Source of the DNA: Candidatus Rifleibacteriota bacterium
GTDB lineage: Bacteria; Riflebacteria; Ozemobacteria; Ozemobacterales; Ozemobacteraceae
Reading direction: 5' to 3'
NCBI GenBank assembly: GCA_029564115.1
Contig: JAKQQP010000090.1
Coordinates: 1-5,293, forward strand
DNA: 5,293 nucleotides
The notes under the pieces are model-generated. The model was given only the letters and a program-made list of their open reading frames with translations, was not told the DNA's origin and searched no databases. Below are positions 1-5,293 of this stretch, in pieces (position 1 is the first letter of the stretch; each line of letters begins with the position of its first letter). The position numbers were made by a program, and so were the translations under genes.

Positions 1-93
1 ATCTGGCATAGGTCCGATGCAAATCGGCAGCGCAGTAACGGATTTTCGTCGAGCTTGGAAGATTTTTTAAAGCCTTTCGATCTTTATTCATAA
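1..93 (+). CDS. Possible C-terminal tail of a rightward gene (partial, frame unresolved)
   Basis: This is a weak call. Two plus-strand frames are open from the left edge. One stops at 91-93 and would end in LEDFLKPFDLYS. The other stops at 68-70 and would end in TDFRRAWKIF. Both stops sit just before the hairpin at 98-132, whose U-rich flank favours rightward transcription, so a rightward gene ending here is the simplest reading. A minus-strand frame starting at 91 (MNKDRKALKNLPSS) is also open to the edge, but it has no ribosome binding site. A short hairpin with a GCAA tetraloop (14-27) leaves a structured RNA possible. I do not recognise any of the peptides. Confidence 0.25.
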   Translation: MWHRSDANRQRSNGFSSSLEDFLKPFDLYS

Positions 94-97
94 ATTT

Positions 98-132
98 AAC
101 AGGGCTGAGTTCCAAAAGAACTCAGCCCTGTT
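98..132 (+). terminator. Perfect 15-bp hairpin, probable intrinsic (possibly bidirectional) terminator
   Basis: The left arm at 98-112 and the right arm at 118-132 are exact reverse complements around a five-base CAAAA loop. The stem contains the GC-rich core CAGGGCTGAG. On the plus strand it runs into TTTGCTTT (131-138), an imperfect U-tract. On the minus strand the following bases are AAATTTA, which is weaker. It lies between a possible rightward gene end and the leftward gene that stops at 207, so it may serve both. Confidence 0.75.
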
Positions 133-206
133 TGCTTTAGCATGCTTTTCTAACGAACGTTGTTCAAGTGTTTTTAGCTGAAATTGAAGTCAGATAAAGT
201 GGGCGG

Positions 207-593
207 TTAAAATTCTATTTTGAAGGGTGCCAGGGTCATTCCCAGCCCAAGAATCGTGCTGAGCATAAAATCAGACACGAAAAACGGAAAAACCATCAAA
301 CCGATACCGCAGAGCAGAAAAGCGAATCTTGATTGCTTTTTGCCAAAAATAAAATAACCTGCGCCGATTGCACCCCAGATCATGGTCATATAAAGAGATG
401 TAATGTCCGAGTCATTTGTGGCTCCGGTTTTATCTTTTTCCTGCAGCTGACCGGCCATTTTTTGAGCCATTTTAAGCTGCCCTTCGTAGCTGAGTTCAGA
501 TGCTTTTTCAAACAGATCCTGCTCACTTGAGGCACTGACATTGCCCGGTTGCCATACAAAGATCAGAGCGAGAATAATTAAAAAAAATCTCAT
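207..593 (-). CDS. Small protein with signal peptide and membrane helices, unknown function
   Basis: The product is 128 residues. An N-terminal hydrophobic segment (residues 3-14, FFLIILALIFVW) ends at a plausible signal peptidase site after VSA (19-21). A polar, charged, probably helical stretch follows (about 22-66), then hydrophobic segments at about 67-84, 90-106 and 109-124. The turn between the first two carries GKKQSR. Short proteins with the pattern IWGAIGAGYFIFGKKQ followed by a G-rich helix ending in FPFFVSD recur in many bacteria as uncharacterised inner-membrane proteins, sometimes labelled amino-acid transport protein. I recall this from general knowledge and did not search. The start is the ATG at 591-593 because AGGCGG lies six bases upstream. 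A TTG at 665 would add 24 polar residues ahead of the signal peptide and lacks support. The gene follows the adenylate enzyme on the same strand with a 166-base gap, so co-transcription is uncertain. Confidence 0.8.
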   Translation of the reverse strand: MRFFLIILALIFVWQPGNVSASSEQDLFEKASELSYEGQLKMAQKMAGQLQEKDKTGATNDSDITSLYMTMIWGAIGAGYFIFGKKQSRFAFLLCGIGLMVFPFFVSDFMLSTILGLGMTLAPFKIEF

Positions 594-703
594 GTTGAAC
601 CGCCTGCGTCTCAGAATTTTGTTTGCTGCCTGGTTATCAGAATACACTGCCGAATTGCCAGACAAAACATAAATGCGGGTATGGGAGCCTAAATAGGCCC
701 AGC

Positions 704-750
704 CTCGCGATCGATCCGAGCGTTTATTCCACAGAGAGATCGGTCGCGAG
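704..750 (+). repeat. Inverted repeat (13-bp stem, 21-base loop) after the OleC-like gene
   Basis: Positions 704-716 (CTCGCGATCGATC) pair with 738-750 (GATCGGTCGCGAG) over 13 positions. There is one G-U wobble if transcribed rightward, or one A-C mismatch if transcribed leftward. It starts ten bases beyond the stop of the minus-strand ligase gene. No U-tract follows in either direction, so it is not a standard intrinsic terminator. It may protect the 3' end of the ligase mRNA or be a protein site. A smaller hairpin, GCCT-AAAT-AGGC, lies next to it at 687-698. Confidence 0.5.
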
Positions 751-759
751 ACCTGGTTG

Positions 760-2496
760 TTATACCAGCCCTGCTTTTTTCAGTTCGTCGCGCAGAACAC
801 CGTATTCTACCTTCGAGCGATGGCGCAGATCCATTGGAATATCGGGGTGGAAAATAACCTGATCGACTGGTATTTCGTTCTTGGTCATTACCCGGCGAAT
901 CTCGGCCTCGCGTTCGGCGCAGAGCTTTTTATCGTTGATTTCAGCGTTGTTTTTCGGGGCAATGACGCAGACGGTTTTTTCGCCAAGTTTGCTGTCAGGA
1001 ACGCCGAGATAGGCTGCAAGTCTGGTGTAAGGCTGGCGTTTGAGCACTACTTCAGCCTGCACGGGGAAAAGATACTTGCCGTCACGTTCGATGACATTGT
1101 GAATGCGGCCTACGATCCAGACATTGCCTTTCTGGTCGAGGCGGCCAAGATCTCCGGTTCGGTGCCAGACAATGTCTTTATGGTCGCGGATTTTCGAAGT
1201 TTTGAAGGCTTCCGGGTTGTTGTAATAGGCTCGGCAGACATGTTCACCGGCAACCAGCAGCTCGCCGACGCTGCCATGCGGAACTTCGAGGTCAGTCCAC
1301 TGCTTGTCAGAAGCGACTTCGATCGGGCCGCGCACGATTTTGATGAACTTATACTGCAGGCCTTCGGCGAAATGACCGACGTTGACGCCGGCATCGACGA
1401 GTTCGGGGTCGTCTTCGGTGACGCTGCGCTGGGCAAGCATTTCCTGGCCGGTGATGTGTGTCATCGGTTCAGCTTCTGTCGAGCCATACATAACGACAAG
1501 CTCAGCGTTTGGCGCGATTTTTTTGAATTCTTCGACGACATCGCGAGACACGGCGGCACCACCGGCAGCGACCCGGCGCAGACCCGGCAGGGTTTTTCCC
1601 TTTTCGAGGCAGTATTTGTTCAAACCGTTGAGCAGCGAGGGATTCAGCGTCAGAGTGGTGATGTTTTCGCCAATAATCTGCGTGTAAAGCACATAAGCGT
1701 CATTGTCAGCTGGTTCAGCTACGTTGATGGCCGGCAGAATCGTGGTTACGCCCGCTGCCAGGTTATTCAGCGAGAAGATCGGGAAAACCGGCAGGTCGAG
1801 GTCACTTTTTTCATATGGCAGACAGCCGTCGATGGCGTAATGCTGCGCCGCAAGGAAACGATGCGAACGGTCGGCGCCTTTGGGAGTGCCTGATGAACCG
1901 GTGGTGAAGGTGATGAGCGCGGTGTGCTCCTGCTCGACCGGAACTGGTTCAGCCGCTTCAGGGGTTTCGAGAAGCTCTTCGAAGCGGGCGGTCCACTTTT
2001 TCGTGCAGGGGCCCATGTTGATTTTTACCGGAATGGCTTCGAGAGCCGGTTGACCATTGCCCATGGCGAAGCCGCGCTCGCCAGAGAGCCAGACTTTGGG
2101 CTTGCAGAGGTCGGCGACGTAGCCAAGCTGGTCGGCGCGGGCGAAAGAATCGAGGAAAATACATCTGACCCCGAGCATCTGAAATGCGAACATACCGGCA
2201 TAGAGCCACGGGATCATTGGCACATACACCAGAGCGCAGTCACCCTTTTGAACGCCAAGTTTTTTATAGCCGGCGGCAACATGCACAACCATGTCGTAGA
2301 TGTTTTTGTAGGTGAAAGTATCGTGTGTCAGGGTTCTGGCAAACGGGTTGTAATCGAACCAGATTTTGTTTTTGGTGTTGACCCACTTCATGCAGACTCT
2401 GTCGGGGTGCTTCTCAAGGTGGTCCTGCAGGAAGCAGAAGCAGTTGTTGCGCAGGCTTTCTTTGCCGATGTCATAACCGATTTTTGGAAGTGCCAT
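760..2496 (-). CDS. OleC-like AMP-dependent synthetase/ligase (beta-lactone synthetase or fatty-acid adenylating enzyme)
   Basis: The product is a full-length 578-residue member of the ANL adenylate-forming superfamily, predicted cytoplasmic. Visible motifs are the phosphate-binding loop FTTGSSGTPKG (197-207), GGAAVS (312-317), MYGSTEAEP (336-344), HRTGDLG (445-451) with the ribose-binding Asp449, the hinge region IVGRIHNVIERDGKYLF (461-477), and a C-terminal DLRHRSK (556-562). Lys562 is the likely catalytic lysine. The DxRHxxK ending, the FPIFSLNN segment (238-245) and the DG..F..xxE arrangement after the hinge resemble OleC rather than ordinary acyl-CoA synthetases, whose tail is usually PKTxxGKxxR. 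OleC converts beta-hydroxy acids to beta-lactones during olefin biosynthesis. Related enzymes are annotated only as fatty-acid CoA ligases. The ATG at 2494-2496 has AAGGAG six bases upstream. No OleA, OleB or OleD gene is in the window, so the exact reaction is inference. The adenylating class is near certain and the OleC-type assignment likely. Confidence 0.93.
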   Translation of the reverse strand: MALPKIGYDIGKESLRNNCFCFLQDHLEKHPDRVCMKWVNTKNKIWFDYNPFARTLTHDTFTYKNIYDMVVHVAAGYKKLGVQKGDCALVYVPMIPWLYAGMFAFQMLGVRCIFLDSFARADQLGYVADLCKPKVWLSGERGFAMGNGQPALEAIPVKINMGPCTKKWTARFEELLETPEAAEPVPVEQEHTALITFTTGSSGTPKGADRSHRFLAAQHYAIDGCLPYEKSDLDLPVFPIFSLNNLAAGVTTILPAINVAEPADNDAYVLYTQIIGENITTLTLNPSLLNGLNKYCLEKGKTLPGLRRVAAGGAAVSRDVVEEFKKIAPNAELVVMYGSTEAEPMTHITGQEMLAQRSVTEDDPELVDAGVNVGHFAEGLQYKFIKIVRGPIEVASDKQWTDLEVPHGSVGELLVAGEHVCRAYYNNPEAFKTSKIRDHKDIVWHRTGDLGRLDQKGNVWIVGRIHNVIERDGKYLFPVQAEVVLKRQPYTRLAAYLGVPDSKLGEKTVCVIAPKNNAEINDKKLCAEREAEIRRVMTKNEIPVDQVIFHPDIPMDLRHRSKVEYGVLRDELKKAGLV

Positions 2497-2672
2497 TACC
2501 GACTCCTTAAAGATCTATGAATACCTTGATACCCGACCGGGCTTCAATGTGGGTCTTAACAGGGCGTGGCCTCCGTCATCAATCCCCACGGTTGTCTGGT
2601 TTCGAGACTTTTTCCAGAGAATCTGCATTTGCTTTGTTAACTGCCACGGATAAGAATTATTTTTGCAAACCA

Positions 2673-2701
2673 AGGATAACACTCTTCTTTTCTTCGTGCA
2701 A
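2673..2701 (-). promoter_or_regulatory. Weak candidate promoter for the OleC-like gene
   Basis: Read on the minus strand, TTGCAC (complement of 2696-2701) and TATCCT (complement of 2673-2678) are separated by exactly 17 bases. The matches to consensus are only 3 of 6 and 4 of 6. It would give a leader of about 170 bases before the ligase start. It is the best spaced pair I found, but it could be chance. Confidence 0.25.
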
Positions 2702-2779
2702 AGCAAGCTTTTTCTTTCAGCCGGAAATCGAATATATTCTGGCAAGAGCGTTCAGCGGCAATTCATCGCCGGGTTTGTC

Positions 2780-2809
2780 TGGACTTGTGTTCCTGATAAC
2801 GTATATAAT
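2780..2809 (+). promoter_or_regulatory. Sigma-70-type promoter for the acetyltransferase / Fe-S protein pair
   Basis: A consensus -10 box TATAAT lies at 2804-2809 in a very AT-rich stretch. An 18-base spacer separates it from TGGACT (2780-2785), which matches the -35 consensus at four of six positions. Transcription would begin near 2816, leaving an untranslated leader of about 60 bases before the ATG at 2877. Confidence 0.5.
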
Positions 2810-2876
2810 TTTATTTTCAATATGATGTGATCGTTTATAGAAGGCAGACAATAAAATTTCCGCACTGGAGTTGCCA

Positions 2877-3476
2877 ATGACAGAAAAAATTGAACTCAGA
2901 GCCCTGTCTCATGATAATTTTGCCGATTTTGAAAAGCTTACGGTTGGTGGCAAGCACGGCGGCTGTTACTGCGCTTTCTGGCATCAGAAGTTCAATTCTG
3001 TTGAAGAATGGCATCAACGCGAGCGCGAAGCTCCTGAAAAGAACCGCGAATGTATGCGCCAGAGGGTAGATTCAGGTTTTCATGTCGGAGTTCTTGCCTA
3101 TGAGTCTGGCAAGCTGGCCGGCTGGATTTCTGTCAGCCCGGTCTCCGAAGTTTACTGGGCCTGGCGACGGGTGCCGGCTCTGGCAGACAAGGCCAGAACC
3201 ACGGCATGCATTACCTGCATCGCGCTTGCCCCGGAATTCAGAGGCAAAGGCTATCAGAAGCTCATCCTCAAAAGCCTGTGCGAGTATGGCAAAAAACTCG
3301 GCTGGGAAGCCATAGAGGGCTATCCATTCGACAGCGAGGCGGTAGAAAAGCTGGGGGCCGACGTTCACTGGCCGGGCCTGATAAAAGGGTTTACTGAGGC
3401 CGGTTTCACCAGAGTGGCCCCGCACTGGCTGAGCAACGACCAGGCCCCACGCTCAATATATTCTATCAAGCTTTAA
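2877..3476 (+). CDS. GNAT family N-acetyltransferase with GCYC motif
   Basis: The product is 199 residues. The acetyl-CoA binding motif A is CITCIALAPEFRGKGYQ (111-127), in which RGKGYQ is the pyrophosphate-binding loop, followed by a helix KLILKSLCEYGKKLGW (128-143). Near the N-terminus GGCYCAFWH (28-36) matches the GG-C-(W/Y)-C-xx-W signature of a known but functionally uncharacterised GNAT group. That group also shows a LAY..G...GW.SV.P pattern (here 73-88), an EGYPxD segment (147-152) and a late F..AGF..VA (172-181), all visible here. The substrate is unknown; small-molecule or protein amines are equally possible. The start is the ATG at 2877 because TGGAG (2866-2870) lies six bases upstream. 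A TTG at 2871 would abut that site. The next gene begins 29 bases after the stop, suggesting an operon. Confidence 0.9.
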   Translation: MTEKIELRALSHDNFADFEKLTVGGKHGGCYCAFWHQKFNSVEEWHQREREAPEKNRECMRQRVDSGFHVGVLAYESGKLAGWISVSPVSEVYWAWRRVPALADKARTTACITCIALAPEFRGKGYQKLILKSLCEYGKKLGWEAIEGYPFDSEAVEKLGADVHWPGLIKGFTEAGFTRVAPHWLSNDQAPRSIYSIKL

Positions 3477-3505
3477 GAAGAGGCTGGCATAAGCAGGTAA
3501 AATTC

Positions 3506-4201
3506 ATGTTTATCGATAAAGAGCTGATAAGGGAAAAAGCGATCTCTCTCGGTGCCGATGCCTGCGGTTTTGCTGCCGTCGAAAGGTTTGCAGACGCGCC
3601 TGCAGGATTCAAGCCAGGAGATATATACGAAGCGACCAGATCTGTAATCGTTTTTCTTAAAGTCATTCCATCTGAAATTCTTGATTGCCTCAATCCTGTG
3701 CCATACACAGGAACTGCTTTTCTACTATATCAGGAGATAGATCGACTGGGTCTTTCTTTGGTTCGCTTTTTAAATACCTGCAACATAAAGGCGGTTCCGA
3801 TTCCGTGTGATACACCATACGTTCACTGGGAGCCAGAAAAGAAGCGCGGAATGGGCATACTTTCGATGCGGCACGCCGCGTATATGGCTGGTCTTGGCTA
3901 TCTTGGAAAAAGCACTCTGCTGATCAACCCGAAATTCGGCAATATGGTTTACATCGGGGCAGTGTTGACCGGCCAGGCCTTCGATTCTGACCCGATGCTG
4001 AATGATTCGTGTCCGCAGAATTGCCGCATCTGCCTGGATGCCTGCCCGGCCGGAGCCTTGAATGGCGAAACGGTTAATCAGCAGCTTTGCCGTCCAGAAT
4101 CATTTTACACCAATGAACGCGGTTTTACTCTTTATGACTGCTGTAACTGCCGTAAGAAGTGCCCCAGAAAAAACGGGTATCATGAAAATCTTCATGGCTG
4201 A
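3506..4201 (+). CDS. Short QueG-related protein with a double [4Fe-4S] cluster domain
   Basis: The product is 231 residues. The central block SMRHAAYMAGLGYLGKS (120-136) with LLINPKFG and VLT is the conserved core shared with epoxyqueuosine reductase (COG1600). The C-terminal part is a two-cluster ferredoxin-like domain: Cys169, 173, 176 and 180-Pro, then Cys212 or 213, Cys215 and Cys219-Pro, with Cys195 between. True QueG is longer (over 300 residues) and ends in helical repeats for tRNA. Those are absent, so tRNA queuosine activity is doubtful. Such short homologues are common in anaerobes as 4Fe-4S double cluster binding proteins of unknown role, and I infer an electron-transfer or corrinoid-type redox function. 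Asp102 in CDTPYVHW may correspond to the conserved DxxP region of QueG. GCAGGT lies about eight bases before the ATG. The gene is probably co-transcribed with the acetyltransferase upstream. It converges with the next gene, with 33 bases between the stops. Confidence 0.88.
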   Translation: MFIDKELIREKAISLGADACGFAAVERFADAPAGFKPGDIYEATRSVIVFLKVIPSEILDCLNPVPYTGTAFLLYQEIDRLGLSLVRFLNTCNIKAVPIPCDTPYVHWEPEKKRGMGILSMRHAAYMAGLGYLGKSTLLINPKFGNMVYIGAVLTGQAFDSDPMLNDSCPQNCRICLDACPAGALNGETVNQQLCRPESFYTNERGFTLYDCCNCRKKCPRKNGYHENLHG

Positions 4202-4234
4202 CAGACTCAGCGCTGCGATGCCGGTCTGAAAAAC

Positions 4235-4522
4235 TCAGAGTTCGATTTCGTCTTTTGCCGGCGGGTAAAGAATTACGGCTTTTTTCTTGTCGACGACCTG
4301 GCCGGCGTTTTTGTTGTCGCTCCACTGCAGTTTGATTTTTTTACCCTGCTGCAGCGCGGTCAGGTAGATCGTGACTTTTTTCGGCGTCGGTTTTGTAACG
4401 TTGAACCACACTTCTTCGCCTTCTTCTTCGTCGTAGTAATGGTCGTAAATCGGCAGGGCCGGATCAAGTTTTTCGAGGGCTTTGATCATATCAGCAACGG
4501 TAAATTCTTTTTTAGACGGCAT
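4235..4522 (-). CDS. Small charged cytoplasmic protein of unknown function
   Basis: The product is 95 residues with no signal peptide or membrane segment. The N-terminus, KKEFTVADMIKALEKLDP (4-21), is a predicted helix of the kind seen in many small proteins whose name is unknown (pattern T-V-x-D-M-I-x-x-L-x-x-L-D-P). An acidic patch DEEEGEEV (31-38) follows, then Lys-rich beta-strand-like segments (VTKPTPKKVTIYL, KKIKLQW, KKKAVILYPP). The mixture suggests a small single-domain fold, possibly a binding protein, but I assign no function. The ATG at 4520-4522 has AAGGA eight bases upstream. An in-frame ATG at 4594 would add 24 residues, but it lies inside the likely -10 box, so it is probably not transcribed. 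The stop faces that of the Fe-S protein gene. Confidence 0.75.
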   Translation of the reverse strand: MPSKKEFTVADMIKALEKLDPALPIYDHYYDEEEGEEVWFNVTKPTPKKVTIYLTALQQGKKIKLQWSDNKNAGQVVDKKKAVILYPPAKDEIEL

Positions 4523-4575
4523 AGGGAAATTCCTTTCGAGGCTTTGGCAAAGGTCGCAGTCTGGCAATGCTGCAT

Positions 4576-4591
4576 GGTTTTGCGGTTTTGC
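4576..4591. repeat. Tandem 8-base direct repeat in a divergent promoter region
   Basis: GGTTTTGC occurs twice with no spacer (4576-4583 and 4584-4591). It covers the expected transcription start of the leftward small-protein gene, so it could be an operator. It is short enough to be chance. Confidence 0.5.
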
Positions 4592-4592
4592 C

Positions 4593-4601
4593 ATTTTATC
4601 A
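4593..4601 (-). promoter_or_regulatory. Extended -10 promoter for the small-protein gene
   Basis: On the minus strand TGATAAAAT forms an extended -10 element (TGn followed by TAAAAT, five of six to consensus). The -35 region is poor, as is usual with extended -10 promoters. Transcription would start near 4586, about 64 bases before the ATG at 4522. Confidence 0.45.
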
Positions 4602-4625
4602 CACTTTTCGCGGAAGCAGAGAAAA

Positions 4626-4634
4626 TGGTAAGAT
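4626..4634 (+). promoter_or_regulatory. Candidate extended -10 promoter for the second acetyltransferase
   Basis: TGGTAAGAT fits the extended -10 pattern TGnTAnnAT, with four of six matches in the hexamer. No good -35 is visible (TTTTCG at 4605-4610 is the nearest). It predicts a start near 4641 and a leader of just under 50 bases. It stands back-to-back with the leftward promoter, about 30 bases away. Confidence 0.35.
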
Positions 4635-4688
4635 CCGATATGTCATTGCGACCTGTTGCTGGCACGTAGAAGAAAAAGGAATACCCGC

Positions 4689-5222
4689 ATGGAAAAAATC
4701 AGTTTTTTGCAGCTTAAACAGCCTTCTGAAGAAATTGCTGCGGCATTCACGCGTTGGGAAAGCGATTTGGAGCTGGTTCCATTTTCGCGACCGAACCAAA
4801 GCCAGGAAGATATTGAAAAGGTCGAGACTGTGACGGTTGAAGCGCTTGCGCGCCGGCTTGAACGCAATACTATCTTTCTGATCTATTCTGGCAGAAAACT
4901 GGTTGGGGAAATTAACTATCAGATCGACCCGCCGCAACTTTTCAAGAAAGTTGAAGGAACTGCCTGGATCGGCATAACGATTGGGGAGAAAGACGCCAGA
5001 GGCAAGGGAATCGGCGTTAAGGCTATGCAGTTTCTTGAAAAACAGATTCTCGATGCCGGATTAAAGCGGATTGAACTTGGCGTTTTCGAATTCAACAAGC
5101 CGGCAATCGCTCTTTACCAGAAAATGGGATATGCCGAAATCGGTAGAATTAAAGACTTTACCTTCTGGAACGGCCGAATGTGGCAGGATATCCGCATGGA
5201 AAAGTTTCCGGGGCATTATTGA
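4689..5222 (+). CDS. GNAT family N-acetyltransferase (RimJ/SpeG-like type)
   Basis: The product is 177 residues. Motif A is WIGITIGEKDARGKGIG (93-109), with the acetyl-CoA pyrophosphate loop RGKGIG at 104-109. It is followed by the helix KAMQFLEKQILDAGLKRIEL. Motif B is NKPAIALYQKMGY (136-148), where Asn136 and Tyr143 are the usual cofactor-side residues. The C-terminus FWNGRMWQDIRMEK (159-172) is typical of GNATs related to RimJ/RimL or spermidine acetyltransferases. The N-terminal 90 residues hold the substrate-side strands and are not diagnostic, so the substrate is unknown. It is not a paralogue obvious by eye of the acetyltransferase at 2877. The ATG at 4689 has AAGGA (4676-4680) eight bases upstream. 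A TTG at 4656 would add 11 residues (MLARRRKRNTR) with no binding site. No clear terminator follows before the window ends. Confidence 0.9.
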   Translation: MEKISFLQLKQPSEEIAAAFTRWESDLELVPFSRPNQSQEDIEKVETVTVEALARRLERNTIFLIYSGRKLVGEINYQIDPPQLFKKVEGTAWIGITIGEKDARGKGIGVKAMQFLEKQILDAGLKRIELGVFEFNKPAIALYQKMGYAEIGRIKDFTFWNGRMWQDIRMEKFPGHY

Positions 5223-5293
5223 TAACTGCAAATCGAAAGCAGAATCGTTTGTAATGTAGGCACGGGGAGAAGTCGGGATTGCTTTTTCGTAAG

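Larger units (their letters stand above)
2497..2876. other. Gene-free divergent intergenic region
   Basis: About 380 bases separate the start of the leftward ligase gene from the start of the rightward acetyltransferase. Open frames exist here (102 codons rightward, 76 leftward), but their peptides look random and neither has a supported start, so I do not call them. The region should hold both promoters. The rightward one is well marked near 2804; a leftward candidate is weak. Short inverted elements such as CCCGACCGGG (2532-2541) and TCTGG...CCAGA are present. No riboswitch or transposon end was recognised. Confidence 0.6.

Noticed and set aside
594..665. TTG start extending the small membrane protein by 24 residues
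   Set aside because: The inner ATG has an AGGCGG site and places the signal peptide at the N-terminus.
757..1893. A 378-codon open frame on the plus strand opposite the ligase gene
   Set aside because: It is antisense to a gene with clear conserved motifs. Its peptide looks random with no family features, and it has no ribosome binding site.
1924..2520. A 198-codon plus-strand open frame opposite the ligase N-terminal half
   Set aside because: It is a mirror of the codon pattern of the real gene, with no recognisable protein and no separate promoter.
2517..2825. A 102-codon rightward frame (and a 76-codon leftward frame, 2515-2745) in the intergenic region
   Set aside because: There is no convincing ribosome binding site, composition is not gene-like, and the two overlap. 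The rightward frame also runs through the likely promoter at 2780-2809.
4202..4228. CAGAC...GTCTG as a terminator between the convergent genes
   Set aside because: It has only five pairs around a 17-base loop and no real U-tract.
4523..4594. ATG start extending the 95-residue protein by 24 residues
   Set aside because: It lies within the probable -10 element. The inner ATG has AAGGA at good spacing.
4599..4937. A 112-codon minus-strand frame opposite the second acetyltransferase
   Set aside because: It overlaps a gene with intact GNAT motifs and shows no conserved features of its own.
5223..5293. Possible terminator or next gene after the second acetyltransferase
   Set aside because: Only a bulged CAAA-CG/CG-TTTG pairing is present, with no U-tract and no supported start codon before the window ends.
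1..5293. tRNA, rRNA, CRISPR, insertion sequence or prophage signatures
   Set aside because: I saw no cloverleaf with CCA end, no regularly spaced repeats, no transposase or phage protein and no flanking direct repeats.

Overview
This is an ordinary-looking stretch of bacterial chromosome of roughly balanced base composition. It has Shine-Dalgarno sequences of the AGGAG/AAGGA type and sigma-70-like promoter elements. The small exported or membrane protein and the oxygen-sensitive iron-sulphur protein suggest an anaerobic or facultative, probably diderm bacterium. No gene here fixes the phylum. There are six well-supported protein genes. I see no RNA gene, mobile element or CRISPR array.

Layout, left to right. 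Positions 1-93 may be the end of a rightward unit, closed by a perfect 15-bp hairpin at 98-132. Two genes then lie on the minus strand. The leftmost (207-593) encodes a 128-residue protein with a signal peptide and membrane helices. Upstream of it (760-2496) is a 578-residue AMP-forming adenylate enzyme that most resembles OleC, the beta-lactone synthetase / fatty-acid AMP-ligase branch. A gene-free stretch of about 380 bases (2497-2876) separates it from a divergent plus-strand pair. That pair is a GNAT acetyltransferase of the GC(W/Y)C-motif type (2877-3476) and, 29 bases later, a short QueG-related protein with a double [4Fe-4S] domain (3506-4201). A small minus-strand gene of unknown function (4235-4522) converges on the pair. 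It is divergent from a second, unrelated GNAT acetyltransferase (4689-5222). Positions 5223-5293 hold nothing I can recognise.

Functional picture. The genes do not form one obvious pathway. The most distinctive enzyme is the OleC-like ligase. It stands without OleA, OleB or OleD partners inside the window, so its product and pathway are open. The GNAT plus Fe-S pair is probably one operon, driven by a promoter with a consensus TATAAT. Four start codons were moved inward from the longest possible reading frames because good ribosome binding sites, and in one case a promoter, support the inner starts. No clearly novel multi-gene system is visible. The findings below are modest leads.
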